Assembly: GCF_003149455.1 (NCBI RefSeq)
Contig: NZ_QFFK01000008.1
Span: 186,001-250,000 of the forward strand
Length of the DNA stretch: 64,000 nt
Origin: Chitinophaga deserti
Lineage (GTDB): Bacteria > Bacteroidota > Bacteroidia > Chitinophagales > Chitinophagaceae
Direction: 5' to 3'
A program made the position numbers and the translations under genes. Below, in pieces: positions 34,678-43,892 of this stretch. Under the pieces are notes generated by a model. The model ran no database searches. It was not told the DNA's origin and saw only the letters and a list, made by a program, of their open reading frames with translations. Numbering within the stretch: position 1 is the stretch's first letter; every line of letters starts with the position of its first letter.

Positions 34678-36363
34678 TTATTCTCCTGCCACGCTGTCGT
34701 CGCCCCGCCAGTCGCCTACCGCTTCGATCTTCCCGTTGAGGATACGGATCAGTTCCGTCCTGCTCCAGGGCCCGCTCACTTTGAGGTTGTATCCCATATT
34801 GGTGAGTGCGGTGCGGGTGCTGTCCGGGAATGCTTTTTCAATCAGTACATCCTCCGGCCACCATTGGTGGTGGAACTTTGGGGCATTGACGGTGGTTTTT
34901 GCATCCAGCCCGAACACGATATCGTTTACGAGGGTTTGAAAGAGAGAGGTGATGATAGTAGATCCTCCGGGTGTGCCGGTTACCAGGTAGGGCAGATTGT
35001 TTTTCAGTACGATGGTGGGCGTCATACAGCTGAGCATGCGCTTGCCTGGTGCGATGGCGTTGGCCTCGGTTCCGAGCAGCCCGTACAGATTAGGGGCGCC
35101 GGGTTTAACAGAGAAGTCGTCCATTTCATTATTGAGCAGGAAGCCGGCACCGCCTACTACCACTTTGTTACCGTAACTGCCGTTAAGGGTAGTAGTTACG
35201 GAAACGGCGTTCCCTTCTGCATCTACTACACTGAGATGCGTGGTTTCCATGCTTTCGAACGGCCCGCCGGCTTTGACGCCGGTACTTGGTGTAGGCTTGC
35301 CGGGAGTGAAGTCGGCTATTCTTTGCTGCAGGTATTTCCTGTCAGTGAGTTGTTGTACGGGTACTTTCACGAAGTCGGGATCGCCGAGGTATTGCGCACG
35401 GTCGGCATACGCCCTGCGTTCCGCTTCTATCATGCGTTGCACCGCTTCCGGACTGTGAAATCCATATTTTTCCAGGGGGAAATCTTCTACCATCCCGAGC
35501 ATCTGCTGTAATCCGATGCCGCCGCTGCTGGGGAGGGGCATGCTGATAACAGTGTGACCACGGAAGGTGAATTCCACCGGCTTGCGCAGAACGGCTTTAT
35601 ACGCCGCCATATCAGCTTTCGTGATGATGCCTCCGCCCCGCTGCATCTCTTCCGCTACGAGCCGGGCGGTTTCGCCTTCATAGAATCCTTTCATACCTTT
35701 CTTCGCAATACGGCGCAGGGTATTGGCAAGATCTTTCTGAATCAGGGTATCGCCGGCTTTCCAGGGTGCTGCCTTTACGAATGCGGATGGCCGGGTGTTG
35801 AGCCGGATAAATGCCTCTTGTAACCTGTTAAGTCCGGCTGCCTCCTGTTCGGTAATAGCGAATCCCTTTTCCGCCAAAACTATCGCCGGAGCCACGAGCT
35901 TTGAGAGCGGCAGCCGCCCGTAAGGCAAGGAGGCTGCCAGTCCGGCTACGGTACCGGGTACTCCGGCGGCCAGGTGCCCGTCGAGCGAGCGGCGTACCAC
36001 GGGGTTTCCGGCGGCGTCGAGGTACATATCGCGATGTGCTTTGCCGGGTGCTTTCTCGCGGTAATCGATGGAGAGGGTGCGCCCGTCTGTCAGCCGGGCC
36101 ACCAAAAAGCCTCCTCCGCCCAGGTTCCCCGCCTGCGGATACACGACGGCCAGTGCCAGCTGTGTGGCAATGGCGGCATCCACGGCGTTGCCTCCCTGGC
36201 GCATCACTGCAGCCCCTGCTTCGCTGGCCATCGGATGGGCGGAGGATACGGCGAAGCGGGTGGCTGCCATATACTTACGGGGGGAATAATTGTACGGGTC
36301 TGCCTGCTGTGAGGCTGCGTTTACTGCCAGCAGCAGCAGGAAGGGGAACAGGAGGGAGCGCAT
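34678..36363 (-). CDS. ggt: Gamma-glutamyltransferase
   Basis: The 561-residue protein is an Ntn hydrolase with a signal peptide (LFPFLLLLAVNAASQQ). The large-subunit motifs GGGGFLV and SIDYREKAPGKA are present, and the autocleavage point is before Thr374 in the METTHLSVVDAEGN region. The small subunit follows, with NNEMDDFSVKPG and the late GTPGGSTIITSLFQT. The enzyme transfers or hydrolyses the gamma-glutamyl group of glutathione and related peptides in the periplasm. It ends 38 bp before the DinB-like start and diverges from the M14 peptidase gene. No gamma-glutamyl link with the distant ligase operon is shown. Confidence 0.95.
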   Translation of the reverse strand: MRSLLFPFLLLLAVNAASQQADPYNYSPRKYMAATRFAVSSAHPMASEAGAAVMRQGGNAVDAAIATQLALAVVYPQAGNLGGGGFLVARLTDGRTLSIDYREKAPGKAHRDMYLDAAGNPVVRRSLDGHLAAGVPGTVAGLAASLPYGRLPLSKLVAPAIVLAEKGFAITEQEAAGLNRLQEAFIRLNTRPSAFVKAAPWKAGDTLIQKDLANTLRRIAKKGMKGFYEGETARLVAEEMQRGGGIITKADMAAYKAVLRKPVEFTFRGHTVISMPLPSSGGIGLQQMLGMVEDFPLEKYGFHSPEAVQRMIEAERRAYADRAQYLGDPDFVKVPVQQLTDRKYLQQRIADFTPGKPTPSTGVKAGGPFESMETTHLSVVDAEGNAVSVTTTLNGSYGNKVVVGGAGFLLNNEMDDFSVKPGAPNLYGLLGTEANAIAPGKRMLSCMTPTIVLKNNLPYLVTGTPGGSTIITSLFQTLVNDIVFGLDAKTTVNAPKFHHQWWPEDVLIEKAFPDSTRTALTNMGYNLKVSGPWSRTELIRILNGKIEAVGDWRGDDSVAGE

Positions 36364-36464
36364 AGGCTAAGCATGTTTCATCCCAAAATACGGATATTTT
36401 CTCTGGAAAGGGGAGCCTTCCGCCATTGCGCTTTTTCCCTATCTTAGCCGGATACAACGTTCAT

Positions 36465-38957
36465 ATGAAGTCTGTCATCTGCTCCTTACTCTTTACCATT
36501 ACCCTGCTGACCGCCCGCGCACAGCAATCCCCGTCCGACTTCCTCGGTTACCCCCTTGGCACACGGTTTACTCCCCATCATAAAGTGGTGGACTACTTCC
36601 GTAAAACCGCCGAAGGCAGCCGGATGATGAAGCTCGAAACCTATGGACAAACCTACGAAGGCCGTCCGTTGCTGCTCGCCGTGATTTCTTCCCCCGAAAA
36701 TATAGCGCGGCTGGAAGAGATTCGTAGCGGCAATATGGCAATGCTTACCGGCAGCGCTCCGCAAAACCAGCCCGTTATCATTTGGCTCAGCTACAATGTG
36801 CATGGTAACGAAGCGGTGTCTACCGAAGCTGCCATGCGCACAGTGCATACTTTGCTGACCGAGCGCCAGGAGCTGCTGCGCAATGCGGTAGTGATCGTAG
36901 ATCCCTGCCTCAATCCCGACGGGCGCGACCGCTACGTGAATTTCTACAACGCCGTACATGCCCGCAACCCCGATGCCACTCCCTATGCGCGTGAGCACAT
37001 GGAGCCCTGGCCCGGCGGCAGGCCCAATCACTATTATTTTGATCTGAACCGCGACTGGGCATGGCAATCGCAAACCGAATCCCGGCAGCGCCTCACTCAA
37101 TACAACCGCTGGATGCCGCAGGTACATGTGGATTTCCATGAACAGGGGGTAGACGCACCATATTATTTCGCACCGGCCGCCGAGCCGTTGCATGATGCCA
37201 TCACCGAATGGCAGCGCGCCTTCCAGACACAGATCGGTAAACATAATGCCACTTACTTCGATGCCAAAGGATGGCTCTATTTCACCAAAGAACAATTCGA
37301 TCTTTTCTACCCCAGCTATGGCGATACCTATCCCACCTACAACGGTGCTATTGGTATGACATATGAGCAGGGAGGAAGCGGCCGCGCAGGCCTCGCTATC
37401 GTTAACCGCGAAGGTGATACCCTGCGGCTGAAAGACCGGCTGGATCATCACTATACTACCGGCATCGCCACCATAGAATCTTCAGTAGCTCAAGGCACTA
37501 AGCTGGTGGATGAGTTCGGTAAATTCTTCCGCGATGCCCGCCAGCAGCCATCAGGTGAGTATAAAACCTATGTGGTGAAGAACGGAGGTAATCCGGAAAA
37601 GCTCATGACGCTGGCAGAAACACTGCGCCGTAATGAAATTGCTTTCGGCTTTGCCACCGGTAATTCCTCCGGTAACGGGTTCAATTATTTCACCGGTAAA
37701 ACAGAAAACTTCGCTATCGAAAAAGGCGACCTCGTGGTGAGTGCCTATCAACCGCGCTCAACCATGGTGCGTGTGTTGTTTGAGCCGGTTTCCCGCCTTA
37801 CCGATAGTGTTACTTACGATATTACCGCCTGGGCTATGCCATACGCATACGGACTGCCAGCTTACGCCGTAAAAGCCCGTCTGCAGCCCGCTGTGGCTGA
37901 TGCGCCGGAAAAGGTGACAGCGCCATCTGCAGAAGGAGCAACCTATGCTTATGTTGCTGCATGGAACAGCATGAAGGATGTGAAATTCCTCGCTGCACTG
38001 CTCAACCGCAACATCCGCGTACGGTACACGGAGATTCCTTTTACCATCGGTACACAGGTATTCCCCGCAGGCTCGCTCATTATTACCAAAGCAGGCAATG
38101 CTTCACTGGAATTACTGCCTGCCATTGCTGCCCGTATGGGCGTGAATGTAACACGCGTCCCTACCGGCTTCGTGGATAAAGGGGCCGATTTTGGGTCCGA
38201 TAAAATCCGTTATATACAGAAGCCTAAAGTAGGTGTACTGGCGGGTGATGGTGTATCCTCCCTCGGAATGGGCGAGGTATGGCATTACTTCGAAGAGCAG
38301 ATCGAATACCCGCTTACTGTAGTTGCTTCTTCTTCGCTTGGTAGTGCTTCCTGGAAAGACCTGGATGTACTCATTGTTCCTGATGGACGGTACGCTGCTT
38401 TTTCTGATAAAGCTGCTGCCGGCCGGTTGAAAGACTGGGTGTCTGCAGGAGGGAGGCTCATCGTGATGGAAGATGCCGTGGCACAACTGGCTAACGGTGA
38501 CTGGGGTATTGCCATGAAGAAGGAAAAGGAAGATGAGAAAGATGAAGAAGACAAAGCTGTCAAAAGTCCGTACAAAGATCTGAAACCTTATGCCAACCGC
38601 GAGCGCGAAAGCTTATCCGGCATTATCCCAGGTGCTATCTATAAAGTACATATGGATAAATCTCACCCGCTGGCTTTCGGTTATCCGGAATATTATTACA
38701 CGCTTAAGCAAAACGACCAGCTGCTGGCCTATTTCAAAGACGATGGCTGGAATGTGGGCGCCCTTAAGAAAGATGATTACCTCACGGGTTTTGTAGGTGC
38801 TGCTGCAAGGGAGCGCCTGCGCGACGGGCTGGTATTCGGTGTAAAAGAAATCGGGAGTGGAGAAGTGGTGCTGATGACGGATAACCCGCTCTTCCGCAGT
38901 TTCTGGGAAAACGGAAAGCTGCTATTCGGTAACGCCGTGTTCATAGTAGGACAATAA
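36465..38957 (+). CDS. Secreted M14 family zinc carboxypeptidase with a C-terminal amidotransferase-like region
   Basis: The 830-residue protein has a signal peptide (SLLFTITLLTARAQQ) and an M14 domain: zinc ligands His113 and Glu116 in NVHGNEAVS, further histidines in VHVDFHEQG (His225 the likely third ligand), and the catalytic glutamate Glu301 in GMTYEQGGSG. The second half has a degenerate class I amidotransferase-like fold (VGVLAGDGVSSLGMGEV, VLIVPDGRYAAF), seen in other large Bacteroidota M14 proteins. The ATG at 36465 is chosen because it starts the signal peptide. It is predicted to trim peptides in the periplasm or at the surface. A bidirectional terminator follows. Confidence 0.92.
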   Translation: MKSVICSLLFTITLLTARAQQSPSDFLGYPLGTRFTPHHKVVDYFRKTAEGSRMMKLETYGQTYEGRPLLLAVISSPENIARLEEIRSGNMAMLTGSAPQNQPVIIWLSYNVHGNEAVSTEAAMRTVHTLLTERQELLRNAVVIVDPCLNPDGRDRYVNFYNAVHARNPDATPYAREHMEPWPGGRPNHYYFDLNRDWAWQSQTESRQRLTQYNRWMPQVHVDFHEQGVDAPYYFAPAAEPLHDAITEWQRAFQTQIGKHNATYFDAKGWLYFTKEQFDLFYPSYGDTYPTYNGAIGMTYEQGGSGRAGLAIVNREGDTLRLKDRLDHHYTTGIATIESSVAQGTKLVDEFGKFFRDARQQPSGEYKTYVVKNGGNPEKLMTLAETLRRNEIAFGFATGNSSGNGFNYFTGKTENFAIEKGDLVVSAYQPRSTMVRVLFEPVSRLTDSVTYDITAWAMPYAYGLPAYAVKARLQPAVADAPEKVTAPSAEGATYAYVAAWNSMKDVKFLAALLNRNIRVRYTEIPFTIGTQVFPAGSLIITKAGNASLELLPAIAARMGVNVTRVPTGFVDKGADFGSDKIRYIQKPKVGVLAGDGVSSLGMGEVWHYFEEQIEYPLTVVASSSLGSASWKDLDVLIVPDGRYAAFSDKAAAGRLKDWVSAGGRLIVMEDAVAQLANGDWGIAMKKEKEDEKDEEDKAVKSPYKDLKPYANRERESLSGIIPGAIYKVHMDKSHPLAFGYPEYYYTLKQNDQLLAYFKDDGWNVGALKKDDYLTGFVGAAARERLRDGLVFGVKEIGSGEVVLMTDNPLFRSFWENGKLLFGNAVFIVGQ

Positions 38958-38976
38958 TCTACAACGAAACGCAATA

Positions 38977-39013
38977 AAAAAGCTGACCGGTTATAGACCG
39001 GTCAGCTTTTTTT
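38977..39013. terminator. Bidirectional terminator between the M14 and thioredoxin-like genes
   Basis: AAAAAGCTGACCGG pairs with CCGGTCAGCTTTTT across a short loop, so T runs follow the stem on both strands. Confidence 0.92.
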
Positions 39014-39029
39014 ATATAAACAATTGCAT

Positions 39030-39632
39030 TTACATTTTACGCTTAATACCGCAGCCTACGGATGCCGTAGAGGGCACAGGAGCGGGCTTTCCTGCTATCA
39101 TAGCCTGAATGGCGGCATGCAGGTATTTCTCTTTCACATCGCCTGCGCTGCCGGGATTATCGTCGATAGCGCCTTTGTAAACGAGGGTAAGATCTTTGTT
39201 GAAGAGGTAGCATTCAGGTGTACGGTCTGCATTAAAAGCATCTGCCACCTGGTTGTCCTTATCCACTACATACAGCCAGTTGTAAGACTGCTGGCGGGCA
39301 TAAGCCTGCATCGCTTCGTAAGAGTCGCCTGCGGAGCGGGCTGCCTCGTTGGAATTGATGAGTATCACCCCGATGTTGTTCTTCTGCGCAAACTGGCAGA
39401 TAGCACGGGTACGGTCCTGGTTACGGGCCACATACGGACAGGTATTGCAGGAAAACATCACCAGCAATCCGTTCGCTTTCTTCGCTTCGTTCATTGATAC
39501 TTCCTTACCGGAAACATCTTTCATTTTGACATCCCCCTTTGGCAGTTTTGCCCCGATGTCAATAAATGCGGGCAACCGGAACGAAACGGTTGCTGCCGCC
39601 GTTAGCAGGAGGAAAAAGATATGCTTTTTCAT
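39030..39632 (-). CDS. Secreted thioredoxin-fold (redoxin) protein
   Basis: The 200-residue protein has a signal peptide (IFFLLLTAAATVSFRLPA) and an AhpC/TSA-like fold with the redox motif FSCNTCPYV (CxxC, near residues 62-65), then INSNEAARSAGDSYEAM and the cis-proline-like TPECYLF. It is probably a periplasmic thiol oxidoreductase of the type found near cytochrome or copper genes, but the partner is unknown. It ends 17 bp after a bidirectional terminator and follows the YihY gene by 82 bp. Confidence 0.88.
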   Translation of the reverse strand: MKKHIFFLLLTAAATVSFRLPAFIDIGAKLPKGDVKMKDVSGKEVSMNEAKKANGLLVMFSCNTCPYVARNQDRTRAICQFAQKNNIGVILINSNEAARSAGDSYEAMQAYARQQSYNWLYVVDKDNQVADAFNADRTPECYLFNKDLTLVYKGAIDDNPGSAGDVKEKYLHAAIQAMIAGKPAPVPSTASVGCGIKRKM

Positions 39633-39714
39633 AGGCCTCCATAATTTGGTTCAATATGAAAGTACACTATTTCGGGTGCATTCTGAAGCCATCCATCCTA
39701 TTTTCGGAATGGGG

Positions 39715-40692
39715 CTACGAAAGTCCCTGTAACTCAGGCGATTCCTGCGATTCCTCTTTTTCTCTTTCTGCCGCAATCTCCCGTAAAGTGCTGATACTGG
39801 TGTTCAGCTCAAAGCCGATGAGCAGGATAAAGGAGTTGAAATATACCACCAGCATCAATACGAGGATAGTACCGATGGAGCCGTAGATCTGGTTGTAACG
39901 CGCGAAATTATTCACCCAGTAGGAGAAACCCAGCGTTACCACAATCATGGCAATGGTAGCGAATGTAGACCCCGCGGAAATGAACTTCCACTTCTTCCGC
40001 ACGGCCGGCCCGAATCTGTAAATGAAGGAGATGATAGCGAAGAAAAGCAGCACGATCAGCGTCCACCGCACTACCTGCAGCAAAAATTGCGAAAAGGCAT
40101 CGTCGATGCCGATAGACTGCAGTACGGTTCGCAACAGTGTGCCCTGCATAATAATGAGCACCACGGTTGCCAGGAGAAGTACTACCAGGAAAAGGGTCAG
40201 TTTCAGGGCTGTAAGCCGCATTTCCCACCAGGTGCGCTGGTGGAAGCCGGGCAGCAGCTTGTCGAAAGAGCGGAGCATGCCCATTACACCATTGGAGGAA
40301 TAATAGAAGCTCAGAATAAATGCGAACGAAAGGAGGGTGTTGCGCTGGGTGTATAAGAAGTCGTGGATCATGTCGCGCACAATAATGTAGCTGCTGTAGT
40401 TCGGTGTGATGGTTTGCGCGAGGTCGTACAGCGTTGGCTCCACGTTTTGCAGCGGAATGAATGGCACGAGTGTGAACAGGAAGATGAAAAACGGAGGAAT
40501 GGCCAGCAGGAAGTTAAACGAGATGGCCGCGGCTCTTTCAACAAGACTTTCCTTCGCGGTTTCTTTCAGGAAGAAAACGATGACATCGTATAAAGGGGCG
40601 CCGTCGAATCCCGGCAGTACCAGCGATTTGCTTTTATGCGTCAGCCAGGATACCGGCCGGGATTCGAGGATAATTTTTTCTACGTCTATCAT
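39715..40692 (-). CDS. YihY/virulence factor BrkB family membrane protein
   Basis: The 325-residue inner membrane protein has about six membrane segments and the family motifs RAAAISFNFLLAIPPFFIF (first helix, near residue 53) and YRFGPAVRKKWKFISAGST (near residue 235). It is often misnamed ribonuclease BN. Its role is unproven. The last 25 residues are charged and cytoplasmic (AAEREKEESQESPE). It starts 33 bp after the mltG stop and is likely in the same transcript. Confidence 0.9.
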   Translation of the reverse strand: MIDVEKIILESRPVSWLTHKSKSLVLPGFDGAPLYDVIVFFLKETAKESLVERAAAISFNFLLAIPPFFIFLFTLVPFIPLQNVEPTLYDLAQTITPNYSSYIIVRDMIHDFLYTQRNTLLSFAFILSFYYSSNGVMGMLRSFDKLLPGFHQRTWWEMRLTALKLTLFLVVLLLATVVLIIMQGTLLRTVLQSIGIDDAFSQFLLQVVRWTLIVLLFFAIISFIYRFGPAVRKKWKFISAGSTFATIAMIVVTLGFSYWVNNFARYNQIYGSIGTILVLMLVVYFNSFILLIGFELNTSISTLREIAAEREKEESQESPELQGLS

Positions 40693-40725
40693 CAGGGCGT
40701 TGTTGGAACGCCGTAAAAATACGAA

Positions 40726-41775
40726 TTATTTGATGCCCCTCGCGTTGAGTCCTTTCTGATACGCACGCGCATTGTCCAGATGCTCTTTAAAAGTGACGGC
40801 GAATGAATGATACCCGCTGCCATCGGGCCTTGCGGCAAAAAAGAGATAATCGGTGTCTACAGGGGTCAGCACTGCATCGATCGATTTGGCGGACGGTGTG
40901 CAGATCGGGCCGGGAGGGAGACCGTAATAACGGTAGGTGTTATACGGAGAGTCGTACTCGGTATGTACGTTATAGATACGGCGCAGCGCAAAGTTACGCA
41001 GGGCAAATTTCACGGTAGGGTCGGCGCCGAGGCGCATGCCGGTGCGCAGCCTGTTGAGGTATACGCTGGCGATAACGGGCTTCTCGTCGTGCCGGTTGGT
41101 TTCTTCTTCCACGATGGAGGCGAGTACGGTTACCTGTACAGGCGTCAGGTTCAGTGCCTGTGCTTTCTGGCGGCGGGTTTCGTTCCAGAAGGTTTCATAA
41201 GCGCTTTCTATCTTCTCGAATACTTTACCGGCAGAAGTGTTCCAATAGAATTCATATGTATTGGGTACCACGGCGCACATCACGGTAGTGGTATCGAGGC
41301 CAAACTGGCGGAGGTATATGGCATCGTTGAGGATGGCCGTCATGGTAGTGGAATCCGCTTCGAGGTTGGAGGATACAAGGCGTATGAAATCTTCTTTCAG
41401 GCGGAGCTTGTTAACAACGAGGCGTACAGGCGTTTGCCTGCCGCTGCGGAGTATGCGTACGATCTCCAGGTTGCCCATTCCCTTTTTGATCTCGTAACGT
41501 CCTGCTTTTACGCGTTCGGGATAACCGAGCTGGCGGGCCACGATGTTGAAGGTGGAAGGGGAGGAGATGATCTCCTGTTCGCTGAGACCTTTCAGTACAT
41601 CTTCATACCTGCTTCCGGTAGGGATGTAAAAGTATTTCTTATCACCAAAGGAGCGTGTGTTAGGCCCCATCAGGAGGTAAGCGGCAATCACGAGTGCACC
41701 TGCTACCAGGCAGGCGGCTATAATGGCGATGCGGCGCACCCAGGGCGATTTGTTCTTTTTGGGTTTGTTCGGCAT
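40726..41775 (-). CDS. mltG: Endolytic murein transglycosylase MltG
   Basis: The 349-residue protein has one N-terminal membrane helix (IAIIAACLVAGALVIAAYLL), a LysM-like part (FYIPTGSRYEDVLKGL), and the YceG/MltG catalytic domain with the conserved glutamate in VLASIVEEETNRHDEKP, then RLGADPTVKFAL and YNTYRYYGLPPGPICTPS. The enzyme cuts nascent glycan strands and so sets their length. The length is normal. It is separated from secG by a terminator and is followed by the YihY gene. Confidence 0.95.
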   Translation of the reverse strand: MPNKPKKNKSPWVRRIAIIAACLVAGALVIAAYLLMGPNTRSFGDKKYFYIPTGSRYEDVLKGLSEQEIISSPSTFNIVARQLGYPERVKAGRYEIKKGMGNLEIVRILRSGRQTPVRLVVNKLRLKEDFIRLVSSNLEADSTTMTAILNDAIYLRQFGLDTTTVMCAVVPNTYEFYWNTSAGKVFEKIESAYETFWNETRRQKAQALNLTPVQVTVLASIVEEETNRHDEKPVIASVYLNRLRTGMRLGADPTVKFALRNFALRRIYNVHTEYDSPYNTYRYYGLPPGPICTPSAKSIDAVLTPVDTDYLFFAARPDGSGYHSFAVTFKEHLDNARAYQKGLNARGIK

Positions 41776-41802
41776 AAAATGTCAGGCGGAGTATATCTTC
41801 AA

Positions 41803-41831
41803 TAAAAAACCCCGCTTTTAACGGCGAGGTC
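41803..41831 (-). terminator. Terminator after secG
   Basis: On the minus strand, CCTCGC pairs with GCGGGG (one G-T pair) around an A-rich loop and runs into six T. Confidence 0.75.
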
Positions 41832-41858
41832 TTAAAAATATTATTCGGAAAGAATATG

Positions 41859-42227
41859 TTATTTATTGGTATCTGCGGGAGCTGCAGGAGCTTGCTGGGC
41901 TGCACCAGGCAGGGTGGTGGTGTTACCTGCAGGAGGAGCAACGGGAGCAGCACCCTGGCTACGCTCGCTGGCGCTCTGGGGCATGTCGTTGGTAGCGGTG
42001 CCGGCACCGATAAACATGGTGGAAGTAAGACACAGCACAGCAATTACCGCTGCCAGGATCCAGGTGCCTTTTTCAAGTACATCCGTCGTCTGGCGAACGC
42101 CCATCACCTGGTTGCCAAAACCGCCAAGGTTACCAGCGAGACCGCCGCCTTTAGGGTTTTGTACCAGCACGAAAAAGCCGAGCAAAATACAGGCAATCAC
42201 AATCAATATTCCAAAGAAAATCAACAT
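41859..42227 (-). CDS. secG: Preprotein translocase subunit SecG
   Basis: The 122-residue protein has two membrane segments (IFFGILIVIACILLGFFVLV at the N-terminus and TWILAAVIAVLCLTSTMFIG near residue 60) with the SecG signature loop GGGLAGNLGGFGNQVMG between them. A proline- and alanine-rich tail of about 45 residues extends the C-terminus, as in other Bacteroidota. It aids SecYE translocation. It is the last gene of the miaB-to-secG operon and is followed by a terminator. Confidence 0.94.
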   Translation of the reverse strand: MLIFFGILIVIACILLGFFVLVQNPKGGGLAGNLGGFGNQVMGVRQTTDVLEKGTWILAAVIAVLCLTSTMFIGAGTATNDMPQSASERSQGAAPVAPPAGNTTTLPGAAQQAPAAPADTNK

Positions 42228-42253
42228 GTTATCTACTTATTGTTAGTTGTTAG

Positions 42254-43852
42254 TTATTGTAATTCTTTAATCTTCTGCGCAAAGTACGCTTTTTTGGCCG
42301 GATTAAGCAAACTTAATTTTTGATAAACTGCGATGGCTTTTAAGGGCTGGCGCTGCATCACCCAGATCTCCGCCAGCGTCTCGGAAACGATGTCGTCGTT
42401 GAGGGTGATAGACTGTATGGCCATGGCTTCTACCCGTTCGGTTACCTCCGGGTCTTCGTCTTCATACAGCTTGTGTAAATGCTGATGGTACCAGTCTTTT
42501 GTGGCTTTCCCGGCGAAGTCATCCTTCAGTTGCCGGAGCCAGTCGGTGAAGCTTCTCATTTCAGCGGCGGCTTTGTCGGTCATGCTTTCTGCGTTGTTCG
42601 GCTCTTTCAGTTTTTTATAAGCGAAATAATCGTCTGTATACAGGGGTTGGAAGGTAAGCTCGGTTTCCTGTTCCGGCGCATCCATCGGGTGGATACGGAT
42701 CGGTGCATCCGGTTCGTTCTCCGCGCTTTCTGCTGTTGCTTCTGCCGCAGGCGGTATCGCTATACCGGGCCCTTCAGGCGCCAGGCCCGTCGGCACTTCC
42801 ACTTCCTCTTCTTCTACTTCCGGTTCATATTCCGCAGGTTCATGGTCGTGATGCGCGGCTTCATATACTGCCGGCTCATGCTCATGATGTGCTTCAGGAG
42901 CGGGAGGGATAGCAAGACCATGCCCTTCCGGTTCCATGCCCGTAGGCACTTCTATTTCCTCTTCTTCTATTTCAGGTTCGTATGCCAGCGGAGTTTCCGG
43001 ACGCAGGGCGTCGTAATCTACCGATACAATATCATCCGGCACTTCGAGGTTACGTGCTGCGTCGAAGGCGGCTTTGTCTTCTTCCGCTTCGTAATCCACG
43101 GCCACGATAGTATCGGGCACTTCGAGGTTACGCGCGGCGTCAAAGGCGGCTTTGTCTTCTTCCGCTTCATAATCCACGGCCACAATATCGTCGGGCACTG
43201 CGAGGTTACGCGCAGCGTCAAAAGCAGCTTTGTCGGCTTCCGCTTCATAGTCTACCGCCACAATCTCATCCGGCTCAACGGCCGCAACTGGTTCGGCAGC
43301 AGTAAGGGCTTCCGCGGTGGCAAGGTCTTCAGCAGCCAGCTCATCGAGGATGGCCTGGTCTTCGTCGCTGATACCGTTATCGGAAAGGCGGGAGATGGGT
43401 TGTGGGAGTTCTGCCGGGGCTTCCAGCTCGGCGAGGAGGGTTTCTTCCTCTTCGTCCACTTCCGCTTCGAGGGTGTCGCTATGCAGTGCGGGAGTTTGGT
43501 CGGCCACGGCCTCCACATTGTCGATAATGGCCTGATCCTGATTATTTACCGCGTCCTGCACGGCTATTTCGGTAGCCTGCCAGCTGTCTGCCGGCACAGG
43601 GGCAGCCGCCTCGGGAGGGGCGCCTTCTGTGGCTATCTGGTAAAGGTATTGCGGGGTGCTGGTATACAGCTGGGCCGCTTTAAAAACCGGGGTATGGAAA
43701 TCCGGTGTGTTATTGAATTGTTTCTGAGCCAGTAAAACCCGGGCGGCAGCGAAGTAGGGATACTGCTCCACCAGGCGCTCCAGCGCCTGCTGGTCTACGT
43801 TCCGCAGCTCTTCTTCATGAAATATATGATCTATAATCCTGTTAGCCGTCAT
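42254..43852 (-). CDS. Acidic repeat protein of unknown function, conserved at its ends
   Basis: The 532-residue protein has no signal peptide. The N-terminal 80 residues (IIDHIFHEEELRNVDQQ, YPYFAAARVLLAQKQ) and the C-terminal 100 residues (SFTDWLRQLKDDF, AEIWVMQRQPLKAIAVYQKL) look helical and TPR-like. The middle is very acidic and repetitive: three 26-residue units (DDIVAVDYEAEEDKAAFDAA and so on) and two copies of YEPEIEEEEIEVPTGMEPEG separated by a histidine-rich linker. The ends are likely the conserved functional parts and the middle a variable linker. I cannot assign a function. It lies between lptE and secG in an envelope-biogenesis block, which suggests a related role. Confidence 0.75.
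   Translation of the reverse strand: MTANRIIDHIFHEEELRNVDQQALERLVEQYPYFAAARVLLAQKQFNNTPDFHTPVFKAAQLYTSTPQYLYQIATEGAPPEAAAPVPADSWQATEIAVQDAVNNQDQAIIDNVEAVADQTPALHSDTLEAEVDEEEETLLAELEAPAELPQPISRLSDNGISDEDQAILDELAAEDLATAEALTAAEPVAAVEPDEIVAVDYEAEADKAAFDAARNLAVPDDIVAVDYEAEEDKAAFDAARNLEVPDTIVAVDYEAEEDKAAFDAARNLEVPDDIVSVDYDALRPETPLAYEPEIEEEEIEVPTGMEPEGHGLAIPPAPEAHHEHEPAVYEAAHHDHEPAEYEPEVEEEEVEVPTGLAPEGPGIAIPPAAEATAESAENEPDAPIRIHPMDAPEQETELTFQPLYTDDYFAYKKLKEPNNAESMTDKAAAEMRSFTDWLRQLKDDFAGKATKDWYHQHLHKLYEDEDPEVTERVEAMAIQSITLNDDIVSETLAEIWVMQRQPLKAIAVYQKLSLLNPAKKAYFAQKIKELQ
43037..43270 (-). repeat. Three in-frame 78-bp tandem repeats
   Basis: Three copies of 78 bp encode the 26-residue unit starting DEIVAVDYE, DDIVAVDYE and DTIVAVDYE. 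A partial fourth copy begins at 43036 (DDIVSVDYD). The unit length keeps the frame, so copy number may vary between strains without breaking the gene. Confidence 0.85.
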
Positions 43853-43892
43853 GGCGCTAAAATATGAAAATAATGTCTAAATCAAAGAAAGG

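Noticed and set aside
34678..36363. Membership of gamma-glutamyltransferase in the ligase operon pathway
   Set aside because: The gene is 26 kb away and has its own context; a functional link cannot be drawn from this window.
42479..43735. A 418-codon plus-strand frame opposite the acidic repeat gene
   Set aside because: It arises from the repeat composition of the opposite strand and has no start or domain that makes sense.
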